DNA of 64,000 bases, taken from Cubamyces lactineus. Lineage: Eukaryota; Basidiomycota; Agaricomycetes; Polyporales; Polyporaceae. The notes under the pieces are model-generated. The model did no database searches. It was given only the letters and a program-made list of their open reading frames with translations, and was not told the DNA's origin. Position 1 is the first letter of the stretch. The number at the start of each line of letters is the position of its first letter. The stretch spans positions 1,612,001 through 1,676,000 of the forward strand of contig JACDTU010000003.1 of assembly GCA_022376465.1 (NCBI GenBank), in the 5' to 3' direction. Both the position numbers and the translations under genes were made by a program. Below are positions 1-9,963 of this stretch, in pieces.

Positions 1-313
1 ACGTCGCGCCAAGTACAAACGATCGACAAAGTCAGCGGGCTCACGCACGGGCTCTAGAAGTACATGCGTACCTTCCCGGGGCCGTTCTTGAGCCTCCCCA
101 TTTGCTCTTTATACCGCGCAAGCTCACCATCGAGCTTCTTGATCTTCACCTCGATGGATGCCATACGAGTATCTGTCTGGTATGGGCGGCCACTCGCGTT
201 AATGCGACGTCCGCACCGCTGTGGCTGAAAGCGAGAGCACTGACCGACGAGATGGCGTCCTGGAGCGTCGGACGCGGCTTCTTACTGGACGAGGTGCCAA
301 AGATGCGGTTCAT
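1..313 (-). CDS. VPS60: Vps60/CHMP5-like ESCRT-III protein, 5' part
   Basis: This is the N-terminal part of a Snf7-family ESCRT-III subunit, which acts late in multivesicular-body sorting and membrane scission at endosomes. The ATG is at 313. Exon 1 (245-313) encodes 23 residues beginning MNRIFGTSSSKKPRPTLQDA, the hallmark start of Vps60/CHMP5. A short intron (177-244) follows. Exon 2 (72-176) encodes 35 residues including ASIEVKIKKLDGEL and ARYKEQMGRLKNGPGK, the start of the first basic helix. A GTACGC donor at 71 opens a second intron that runs off the left edge. Both exons are whole numbers of codons, so the splice joins in phase. The rest of the gene lies outside the window. The call rests on recalled family sequence, but the match is very specific. 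Confidence 0.88.
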
Positions 314-605
314 CGTGTCGCGTGAAGTTCAGGTAGTGGTATAGATGAGAGGTGGGTGGCGGGAGGTGCAGCGGAGCAGTGGTGGTACGCAGTAAGATGG
401 GAGGATGTGCATATATCTGCCTATAGGCGCTCGATTATATTGAACCGCGACGCTTTGGTGGCCCTCCAATTATGGCATGCTCTGTGGTTCAAGGCGAAAG
501 CGCGGCAATCGGCGGCATGAGCATGGGCCAAGCTCGAACTACGTAGTCTATGATGACGATGCGTAGCGCTCACAGTGTAACAAATCGTACTGAAGCTTAG
601 TGATA
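314..605. other. Intergenic region: VPS60 promoter and 3' end of the FIST gene
   Basis: About 290 bases lie between the VPS60 start and the stop of the FIST-domain gene; both genes are on the minus strand. I see no convincing coding frame here. It should hold the VPS60 promoter and the terminator of the upstream gene. Confidence 0.5.
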
Positions 606-2177
606 TCAAGTTGCCCACTGCAAGCCCACCATGCCTCCGGGAACACCACACTTCCACGGACGCTCGTTGCCTCCATCCGTCGACCGACTGACAATGCACC
701 CGTTCTCTGAGGCTGCGAGGAAAACGTCCTCCAAAACAACTATATCACCACTACCCTCCGAATGTGACGTAGAATCTGCCTCCACTTCGTCTATCGAAGT
801 CGAGACGAACGTGAGGTTTTGCGTGCGGCGGGTGCCCTTGGCGCTACGGCCACCTCGAATCTCGCCTAGTATATCTGGGGATGCCGTAGGCGGGAGGAGG
901 AACATCTACGAAAGATATCAAATTTGAGCGACTTTCCCGAAAGCTGAGTAGATCACCCTCACCTGTACGAGTGCGCCCTCCGCCGGTGCCGAGTCGGTGT
1001 CGAGCGCGATGGAACCTCTCGAGGGGTCGCCTGACATGATGTAGAAGAGCTGATCCAACTAACGCACAATCCTCAGATTTCTTATGTAATGTGGACAGGG
1101 GAGGTCCTACCTCGTGCTGTCCGTTCTTTTGCTTAAGCGTACCCATGTACAGCCGAAGCTCAGGCGAAATGGACTGCTCTGACCTCAGTGAGGTGGATGG
1201 GTGATTCCGAATGGCGTGCAGCAGCAGTCCAGACGGGTTCGCATTATCCAGCGCATTCACTAGGTTTCCTTCAGAGCTGTGGGCCATGCCCTAAGTAAGA
1301 ATACCAGCATAGAACAAGAGGAATGTGAACCAAACCTCGTCACAATCATAGGCCTTGTAATAGGCTCCAATCCTGGGAAGGCACTGTGCGAACTGGGCCG
1401 GATGGGTGAAGTGAGACAGATACCCACCGCTCCGTCCGAGTGTATAGACTCGTTGTGCAGAAGGGTGTATGGCCTTCCAGTGATGAACGGGGTGGAGGCC
1501 CCAATCAGCCCTAGCTAACCAGGATTCAACAAGTTCAGCATAGTGATTAGGATGATGCCTCTCAACAAACCTTGGTAGCTGCTGAGAATTTCGACAATGC
1601 GCTGCTCAGCCCTTCAGGAGCGTTGTCGCTGAAGTATACAACGCTGTCTATGCTCTCGGAACTGCCAACAAAGTTTCAACGGCGTTGATTGGGTAATACC
1701 GAGGATCAAAACTAACGATAATCGCTCTAGGGGCGGTGGTAAGACGTTCCCGTCGTATGCCTTCGACAGGGCAGACTCCCAGTCCATTTTCCCGCTCTGG
1801 TCAACCGGGACCTCAGGGTCCGGTTTCCTATCCTTGTGCATCGCATGCCATCGTCCTACTAATGGAGTTTTTCGGCCAGGTATCGTGCTTCGAAAGAGGG
1901 TCGCATGGTTTGAGTCAAATGAAGCCAGCGAGACAGAGGAGTAGCGCTGCCATGAAGGACGAGAGGAGGGTATAGCAGCCGACAGACAGCCGACAGAGTT
2001 TTCTGAAATCGCTCGTACAGAGGACACCAGGTTCGAGAGCTCAGAGCTGTCAGTATGCTGTGAAACCGAGATGGTGTAGAGCAGTGGGTTGCCTGACAAG
2101 TTTGAGCGTAGCTTGGAGAGATATGCGATGATGTCTGCTGGCTTGCGGGAGATGACGGTGCTCATGTGCGAAGCCAT
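606..2177 (-). CDS. FIST-domain protein
   Basis: The predicted protein of about 430 residues has a FIST N/C architecture, a family of presumed small-ligand sensory domains also found in human FBXO22. Six exons join in phase. Exon 1 (1717-2177) holds ISENSVGCLSAAIP, and exon 2 (about 1571-1661) holds DSVVYFSDNAPEGL. Exon 3 (about 1336-1514) holds GLIGASTPFITGRPYTLLHN and DGAVGICLTS, the most diagnostic stretch. Exon 4 holds GNLVNALDNANPSGLLLHAI, exon 5 LDQLFYIMSGDPSRGSIALD and exon 6 (606-905) the C-terminal domain with IVVLEDVFLAASENGCIV. Between exons 3 and 4 I chose the acceptor CCCACAG because it restores frame. No F-box is visible at the N-terminus, unlike FBXO22. The ligand and the biological role are unknown. 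Confidence 0.75.
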
Positions 2178-2787
2178 GGTGACCTACTCCCACGAAGTAT
2201 TGCGTATTGTCACCTACTGCATTCGCTGTGAGTCAGATCGTCCAAGGAGGCGGCCTGAGAAAGGACTCCATACTACGGGCTTTGAGGCTTGTACTAGCCT
2301 GAGCGTCACGGGTAGTAGTAACCGATTGCCAGTTAGAGAATTGGGCGCAGTCGTTCCTTCTGTCCTAAAACGTCTGTCCTCTTGCACAACCGGTTATGTT
2401 GAAGTGTGCGTCGTAAAGAAGACCTACACGTCTGTGCCTTCCAAGATGGTGGTAGAGCAAGCCACAGGGCAGGACTCTCTCGTGGCTTTCACGATTTCGC
2501 GTCACATTTGGCACGTGTTCCGTGATGCACCGCGTTTTACCGCGTCTCGCGCGATCGGGCTAGCGCCGTCGCGGGGCTTCGTGCTCTCGTGCCGGACTCG
2601 ATATGAGAGTCACAGCGGGATATTCAACACTTGAAGTAGACAGCACAGCGATCAATATTGCACTATGTTCCGAACATCCACCCAGAATACAGTATAAGGC
2701 TAGCCATGTACACTTCCAAGTCACCAGTTAAGTAAATCGAAAAACCTGATAGCAGTTCCCCCCAGAACCACAGATCATCGAGTAGAT
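2178..2787. other. Intergenic region, no gene recognised
   Basis: About 610 bases separate the FIST gene start (minus strand) from the stop of the oxygenase gene. A long plus-strand open frame overlaps it (2089-2634), but it runs antisense into FIST exon 1 and its translation has no recognisable domain. I treat it as chance. Confidence 0.5.
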
Positions 2788-4145
2788 CTACACATACGTC
2801 GCCTTAAGTCGGCCGACAATATATTCCTCCGTCGTGACCGGCGGGTACTTCGGCTTGCTGCCTGGGACCAAGCACGTAGGGAGGCACGAGATCTCCGCGC
2901 CCTGATTCGGGTTGCAGAAGAACGCGATCGACTGCCGCGCAGGCGTAACACCTTCGGTATCGCTGATCGCCTTCAGGGGTGGCGCGACGACGCGGTGGAG
3001 CGTCGAACGCAAGACGTCGTTGCTCCAGCGCGCAAGCAAGTCACCTGCGTTAATCACGATCGTGCCGGGCTGCGCAGAGAAGGGGGACTGGTCAGTTCGG
3101 GCTGTGTGGGGGTGGTATTTGGATTGCTCACGATAGGCGTGGCGGGTTGGAACTGCCCTGTGCGTGGATTTTGAACCTCGAGCCCGCCAACCTTTCAATA
3201 GGTTAGTTTCTTCACTGCAGATATAGCCCTATGGTCCTCACCGAATCCTGGAATAACAGTGTTAACGTTCCGTAGTCCGAATGCGCGCCCGCGCGAGCCT
3301 GGCCCTCGCCGCACAGAAGTTGCCTCTTGATAGGCGGATATGAGAGTAGCCGCAGGTTGTGATACTGCTCGTGGATCTTATCGTCGAAGAACGACTCGTC
3401 CAGCCTCAGGCCCACCGCAATCGAGCGCATGACGAGGACGTGCAGCTCATGGCACGTCTGGAAGAAGTCGAGCATGGTGCGGCGGAACCCGGGCGCGTCA
3501 ATCTCCTGCGGCCAGTAGTTCTTGTACGTCTTATCCCAATCGCGGCCGATTTCCATGGACTCTTTATAGTCTGGGGCTTTCTCGCGGAGTTGCTTGATCT
3601 CCTCCGCGTCCGCAGACTGCGTCACGCGTTCGCGGCCGATCTGCACGAAGCCTCGGTTGGCGCGAGGATCGCGCCATGCGAGTTCAGACTTCTTGTCTAT
3701 GGGAAGTTGGAAGAACTCAGCACTCTTGTGTATGGAAGAGATGGTGAGACTGGGGGTGTCGACGGTACTGAGAGACGGCACTGATTCACCTTCTGGAATG
3801 CCTTCTGCACGGTCTCTTCCGGGATACCATGGTTATTTAGGTAAATGAAGCCCACATCGGTGAAGCCTCGCACAATGTCTTGTGCGGTCTGCTCCTTCTC
3901 CGCGACAGAAGCTGCGTTGCGGTACTTGCCGAAGTCGATGAGGGGGATACGGAAAGTATCCTGGACAGCCTCCGTCAGCTCCGAAGACCATGCGAAGCTG
4001 GATCACATACCTCGGCCACCGTAGCGTATGCCCTCCTAGCTGACCGTTTAGCGTTTCCAACCCGAGATGAAGACCAGGCTCCCGGTGCGGAGACTACGCG
4101 ACGCAGCGAAGGCCATACCGAGCAAGAGGGGGATAATGTCAGCAT
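2788..4145 (-). CDS. 2-oxoglutarate/Fe(II) oxygenase (isopenicillin N synthase-like)
   Basis: This enzyme has the DIOX_N plus 2OG-FeII_Oxy layout. Such enzymes couple 2-oxoglutarate decarboxylation to oxidation of an organic substrate; the substrate cannot be read from the sequence. Exon 1 starts at 4145 and encodes 45 residues rich in Arg, Ser and Ala (RRVVSAPGAW, ARRAYATVAE). After an intron the fold begins with DTFRIPLIDFGKYRN, then GFTDVGFIYLNNHGIP. The catalytic HxD is in AGAHSDYGTLTLLFQD, followed by GGLEVQNPRTG after an intron. The distal His is in RSTLHRVV, after PGTIVINAGDLLARW. The N-terminal leader is unusual for cytosolic members and resembles a mitochondrial presequence. The protein is roughly 370 residues. 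The start was chosen because it is the only ATG that splices in frame into the conserved N-terminal strand. Confidence 0.82.
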
Positions 4146-5691
4146 CGTGAAGTGTTCGCCGAGAAGAAGTCGATGAAAACGATGTGTGACCCCCCGAGTC
4201 AGTATGAGCCAGTGTCGGAATGGGGCAAGGGTATTGATGAATGAGCTTGGCGGAGTGCGGGGTATATATCCTCGGGTCCCGATAGATAAGTTACGGTGCT
4301 TATCTCCAGATCCCAGGCACTAGCTAAGCGGGTTGATTAGATTACGCCGGGGTATCGCTCAGCGCTTGCGATACTGTACTTGTCCAAACACGACGACCAA
4401 CAAAGAACATCGTTGAGCAACGCGCATGCAAAGTGCAGTGCCACCTGTATCGGCTTCTTAGAACATACGGATACGGCATGCTACGGTCCTTGGACTTTTA
4501 TATATGGCGACATTGGTCAAGTTCGTTCAAGTAACCTTAACTGCAGCTGGTGCAGTACTTATCTATAGGAGCTGCGGCAAGCCCTCTTCCACAACGATAC
4601 TCACAACTGTCCTCGCTCTCAACTCCTATGCTCCTGCGTCTCTACATTGGTTCTTAAGCACACTGCGGACGACTCGGACGACCTGGATAGTCTGGAAAAT
4701 GTTTCTTCAGAGGTCGGCTGGGAGAGCCGGGCGCAATCGTCGTCCCACAGACTCCTCACCATGACGAAAGTATAGCGATGTAAGTCAGCGGTCTACTTCA
4801 CTTCATGCTTCCAAAATAACTCATATGTCTATGTGTTATCGTGCAGTAGGGCAGAAGAGAATTTGCATGACCACTTACTTACCACGACGAGGATCGCTCG
4901 CTCAACCCAGGAGAGAAGTCACTACCGACAGAACATCATCATGAATCGTGATCATATGCATACCCGTGATGGGGTTTACTCTCCCGGATTTTGACATGTG
5001 GGACATACAATCCCCGGCCTTGGGATGATTGGCATCACGAAGACACTGAGAGGCGCCGTCTCAGACTCTCAGTGTGTGCTGGTACTTTCCAACATGTCTG
5101 TGAAGATGCACCAACCGCGGTCAGAGGCACCCAGACGTTGCGAACACTGGTAGATGGTACGTGCACCATAGAATGCGCATATTATCATGTGCTCGCAGCT
5201 AGCACATAAACAAGTACTGCGTGGGGCTTGAGCTTCTCGACGTCACATACTGGAAGATACACCAGATACCCGTCAGAGCCTTGGCAGCTTAGACATTCTA
5301 ATTCTACTAACAGGCGTCGATTGGGATTCCCTCGCTGTATCGTAGGGACTTGAGGCAGGGCCGGGCGTCCCGGGAAGGCATGCACAGCGCAATGGAACGT
5401 AATCCGTTGAACCTTGAGCTAATCCGTTACCGCAGCACCATGTACAACTTCTCAACTGTAAGAATCGATCCCATCTTCAGTCAGTACTCCATCCTCCGCC
5501 GGCCAATCCATCCCTGTGTTGTGCTGGTAAGGCTGCCACTAGGCTCTGAGCTGATATTGTGAGGACGACACTGACAACCGCGCCGTAACCCAGGTGTAAA
5601 CTCTTCCCTACGATACTGATGCATTGCGAGCAGCCACCGCCGCCCTATAATAGCATATGCCCTCCGTAAGAGCTTCTACAATACATTCCGG
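4146..5691. other. Gene-poor stretch, no supported gene
   Basis: About 1.5 kb lie between two divergently transcribed genes. Several short open frames exist; the best is an 86-codon frame at 4504-4764 with a hydrophobic N-terminus. None shows a known domain or a clear splice context. It probably holds both promoters. A small unannotated gene cannot be excluded. Confidence 0.4.
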
Positions 5692-6845
5692 ATGCTTCTG
5701 CGCCAAAGCCGACATCGCCGTCTTCACAGGGACCGGACCCGTATCGTGTCTGAGCACACTACGCTCATCGCGCTTCCAGTAAAGAAGAGAACTGGTTCAT
5801 CCTTCGTCGGCAGAGCGCTCGCCGGGCTTGGTGCGGTCCTCGTCGCTCTCTTCCTTGCACAGAATGCAGGACTTGTGCGCTGCCCGCTCAACGACGTGCC
5901 TGCCGCAGAGAAAGCGGAGCTGCGCAGGCTGTGGAACCTCGAGGCCCAAGCACACGAGGCGGACTTTGCTTTGTGGGCGCACCAGCGGGACGAACACGAG
6001 GCAGAGGCGCGCGCCTGGGCCCTTGAGCGCGAAGAGTGGGTCAGGCAGCGCGCAGAGTGGGAGACGGAACGTGCAGAAGAGGAACGCCATCGCTTGGAGG
6101 TGATGCGGAGGAGCCAGGGTGTGTACTGGACGGAGCCGGCGGGAGACCACCGCTGCCATTCGTATGGCACGCGTACGTATACGGCGTACCTGAGGGGCAT
6201 CCCTGAAGGCCTCAACTGGCTCGAGGTGTGCGACAACATGCCCCCCGTGGTCGTCCATGGCCGCGAACTCAGCAAGCCCGACAAGTGCGAGCGTAATGTG
6301 CGTGCGGGCAGACATTCTGAATGTGACCGGGAAGAAAGATACTGATCATGATGGTGCTGCTCACAGGGCCGAGGCGAGGTCGAGGGTGTGTGGTACGTGG
6401 ACTTCGACGAACCGAACTGCAAGCCTCACTGGGACAACATGCACGAACGGGTAAGTGGAAGCTTGCGCTGTGTACACCGACATGCACTCCGAGTCGCTCA
6501 TCCTACAATTTAACAGGGATGCGTTCCGGCCAGACCCGGCTACATAGTGAGTGCAACGCCTTGGGCCCTCTATCATGCTATGCATGCTAACAATCAAACA
6601 CTCGCAGCGATATGAAGCGCGTCTGAACGGCATCCAAGACAAAGATGACTGGGAGATGATGTGCGGGACCGCGCCAGCCACGATCGAGCACACGCACTAC
6701 AACCGTCCGACTCATTGCGAGAACCGGGTGCGTCTTCGTCTGTTCTCGCGCGTCGCGAAGTGTAGCTTATGCGGTATGCTAGGGTATGTTTGGCGGCATG
6801 GTCGGTATTTGGGACCACCCCACCTCAAGCTGGTGGTGCCGCTAA
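5692..6845 (+). CDS. Membrane-anchored coiled-coil protein with a duplicated Cys/Trp module
   Basis: The function is unknown; I recognise the layout as an uncharacterised basidiomycete family. An N-terminal cytosolic stretch is followed by one hydrophobic segment (about residues 40-62, FVGRALAGLGAVLVALFLAQ). Next comes a charged coiled coil rich in Glu, Arg and Trp (about residues 72-140). The C-terminal part carries two related modules. The first has AYLRGIPEGLNWLEVC, PDKCE and GVWYV. The second has YEARLNGIQDKDDWEMMC, RPTHCE and GMVGIWD and ends in WWCR. Five exons join in phase: 5692 to about 6295, 6337-6450, 6518-6548, 6608-6727 and from about 6781 to the TAA at 6843-6845. The invariant Cys residues suggest disulphides, so the C-terminus is probably lumenal or extracellular. 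Confidence 0.68.
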
Positions 6846-7232
6846 GGCGACAGTTGATCGTCGCAGCCCACTTGCGACTTAGCCTCAAGTGCCACTGTCA
6901 GATTCTTCTGCACGATTTCGAACCGTTTTGATGAGATGGAAGCAGGTATTCTTCCACAATGCACGATCCAGCGTTCCAGACATGATCCACGAGATAGCCC
7001 TAGTATACAGTGTACCGCCCAATCCTGCTGTAGATGTGTGCGGGGTGTATGTTCTTTGTGTGGGTATAGAATGGTACCTTGCCAGCCAGTTCAACTACGC
7101 ACGTACCCGATGGCACTCGGAGAGCGCAGACGTCTAAATAATGCCGTTAGCGTGCGTCCGCCTTCCGGACCCCACCTACAAAACGCCGACCCGTCAGTGC
7201 ATGGTGTCGGACCCATGATAGCAGTCCCAGAC
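6846..7232. other. Convergent intergenic region
   Basis: About 390 bases lie between the stop codons of two convergent genes. No coding signal or RNA gene is recognised. It should contain both polyadenylation regions. Confidence 0.5.
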
Positions 7233-9633
7233 TTACTCTCCACTCGCGACCTCCTGGCAGCACTGCTCGAATTCCTCCGACACCGACACCTCGTCCCACT
7301 TCTCCACAACGTAGTCCTGTGCAGAACACACCGTCAATATCTTCCTCCTTGATGTCACCCAAGGAACACGAGACGCACCTCGATGAGCGAATGCAGCTCG
7401 TCCCACGACGCGGACGCGAGCAGCATCGCGAAGCTCGACCGCGGCGTGATCGTCGCCACTATATGCTCCAGCGCGAGCGCCCCCAGCCCCGGCATCCCGT
7501 ACCTATGCGCGACCTGGTACATCGACAACGCGCTCGCGGGCGCTGGAGGCGGCGTCGGGTGCGGATGCGGATCCACGCTCGAAATTGACGCGGCCCTTGG
7601 CGCGCGGGTCTTGCCATGCGCTGCATGAGGGAAGTGCGAAGCTGATGGTGAGACGGGTACTGGCACGGGTACCGCCTTGGTGCTCCGCGAAGTCGATGGG
7701 GAGGTAGGTGGGTTCGCCATCGACACGGTCAGATTAGTTGTGTTTCCTGAATTCCCATGGGGGGGACGTCGAGCGGGCACTGGTGGGTGCCGCGAGGACG
7801 ATGGGGATGGCTGAGTCTTGGCCGTGCTTGCACCACCCGAATGGCTCGTCCGCATGTTCCCTGTAGCTTGGGATATCGGCTTGGGCTTCTCGCGCACGAC
7901 CTCGCCCGTGGACTTGCCGCTCCCGCCGCTCGTAACACTACGTGCATCGCTGGCTCCGCCGCTATGCGCGTCCGGTGTGCTGGCGCCTTTGTGGAACACC
8001 TTCCACTCCCATTCGTCGGCAGTTCCAGGGGAGCAGACGTCGCGCGCGCTCCAGCCTGCGCCGATGCCGTCGACGGCCTGGCGCGGGTCGTCGTCCTTGC
8101 GGAAGAGGAGCCAGTTGGCATACACCCACTTCAAGAGCCAATAAATGGTCACAAAATCTGCCTCTTCGACGACGATAGTGTAGACCTTGCGCTCCCCGGG
8201 GAGAAGTGTGGTTACGTTCTCCGAGAAAGATGAGCCGAGCATAGTCGCGAAGTACTCGGAGCGGCGGATGAGGATGTCTGAGTGCGCATAGATGATGCGT
8301 TTTCGTACAAGGGTTTGTGGGGAAGCAACGGAAGACGACTGAGAATGCGAAGAAGACGTTGATCGAGGGCTTGTGGGATCTCCAACCCCCAACGTTGATG
8401 ACGACTCGAGCTCTTGCTGAGTCGTCCGCTCCAAGCAAACAAATTGTACATCCCCAGTATCTATCAGATGCAAAATGATATCAGCAACCTACACCAGGGG
8501 CAAATATGTGGCTACTTACTCGGATTGTCAAGGGAAGCCTCGAGGCCCTCCAAGAGGTCGCGTGGGACATAGTAAGCAGAGGGTTGTTGTGGGTAGAAGG
8601 GCCCGACTGGAGAATGCATTTGAACGCAGATCACGAAAGAATCTGTCTCTCTGATCCTGGGGTTCTCCAGCAGCTGTGAGAGTGGCGGGAGCACACAGTC
8701 TGAGGATGGAACAGTAAGTAGGCGTTCTTCTTAGTCCTCGAGCGAATGAAGTCACTGACCCCATACTTCGCTGTCTAGCCTGAAGGTCCAATTGTTCTGC
8801 CATTGCTCCCATACCCATTCAGCACGCGCACCGCGCTCGCCCGCACGGTCATCCTGGCACTTGATCGCGGCGAACATCGAGGCGGACGTCTCGTACTCAG
8901 GGTGGGTATACGCAATCGGTAGGCAAGTAATATGCAAGCAGAGCCTAGGCGGCTCCGTTCGGATGATAGGCACATTCAGCCCTTCGGACTCTGGTGGGTC
9001 GCTGAGATCATCTGTTCTAGCTGGAAGCCCAACGATGTCAATAAACACCTTCCCATGTGTATATGGTGAATGGTAATACGCACTGATCTCGAGTTTGAAC
9101 TTGCCGTCTCCGAGCTCGGGAGACTCTTTCAGAATCTCAAACTCCTCGTCGCCATCGGGCTCTTCACTGCCCTCGACAGGAATGTTGTTCTCAATATGGT
9201 CCCTCAGTCTGCTCACATCGCGCACGACCCATTCGAATGCCTACCGCGCCCAGGACAAAATGTCAATACCCTCGCGTCTCTCAGATTGCTCCACAGGCGG
9301 AGATGAACTCACATGAAAGTTCCACTGCCTCGTCGTCGCGTCCTCCACCAACGCGATCTGGCTGCTCACGCTCGCCATCCGATGAGAGCTCGCCGCGCTC
9401 GGACCGCCGACTGCGGATCCAGACATAACAACCGTACTCGGGCTTGACGCCGACGTAGAAGCCCGCGAGTCCCAAGTCTGGGAACTATGCACGGAGCTGC
9501 TGGTAGAATGAATAGACCCCGACGCGGACGAGGACGAGCGGTGGGTGTACGTCGACCACGGCCAGTGGGGGCGCGAGAGCGGGGACGGGCGGCCGGGAGA
9601 GTTGGAGAGAGAGATGGGCCGTGGGGAGGACAT
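7233..9633 (-). CDS. MATH-BTB/POZ-like protein with a disordered insert
   Basis: This resembles a MATH-like plus BTB/POZ protein; such proteins often bring substrates to cullin-3 ubiquitin ligases. A Ser-rich N-terminus leads to a MATH-like region: WNFHV, FEWVVRDVSRLRDHIEN, FKLEISAYYHSP and LCLHITCLPIAYTHPEY. A short exon with YYVPRDLLEGLEASL follows. The BTB core begins after TGDVQFVCLER with IIYAHSDILIRRSEYFATML and SFSEN. It is interrupted after LLKWVYANWLLF by about 190 residues of Ser/Pro/Gly-rich low complexity. It resumes with MYQVAHRYGMPGLGALALEHI and DELHSLIE. The last exon encodes DYVVEKWDEVSVSEEFEQCC and ends at a TAA at 7233-7235. Introns are short, with GTAAGT or GTCAGT donors. 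Three ACGCGT boxes lie 131-197 bases upstream of the ATG. Confidence 0.72.
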
Positions 9634-9763
9634 GGAGGGCGTGGAGAGAGGACAACGGTACTTTGTGTAAGAGGGCTGGCTGGAAACGGGGAAGCAGCGG
9701 GAAGCGTGCGTTGTGCCTTCAGACGCGGTGGCCGTCGTTGCGATCCCCGCAATAATGGAAGGG

Positions 9764-9830
9764 ACGCGTCTTCAGGCGCGCATACCACGAGACGCGTCGG
9801 TCATGTGACATTGATTAGAACGCGACGCGT
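9764..9830. promoter_or_regulatory. Cluster of three MluI cell-cycle boxes
   Basis: ACGCGT occurs at 9764-9769, 9792-9797 and 9825-9830, three copies in 67 bases. The second and third are extended to GACGCGTC-like and GCGACGCGT forms. They lie just upstream of the MATH-BTB start at 9633, inside an intergenic region. ACGCGT is the core bound by the MBF (Mbp1/Swi6) factor in yeasts. Binding here is inferred only. Confidence 0.55.
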
Positions 9831-9963
9831 TTCGCATCTCCATTCCAAGGCAGAAGGCGAGATGGTGTGTATTCGCTACAACTACAGGTGGTATGCAGAT
9901 CACAACGTTCCTATCCCGTTACCAACACCCTTTCACAGCGGCATGAGCGGAGCCCGATCGAGC

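Noticed and set aside
2089..2634. Plus-strand open frame of 181 codons
   Set aside because: It runs antisense into exon 1 of the FIST gene, its translation has no domain, and composition is irregular.
5724..6422. Long minus-strand open frames opposite the coiled-coil gene
   Set aside because: They are the antisense shadow of a GC-rich Glu/Arg coiled coil; the plus strand has a coherent spliced domain structure.
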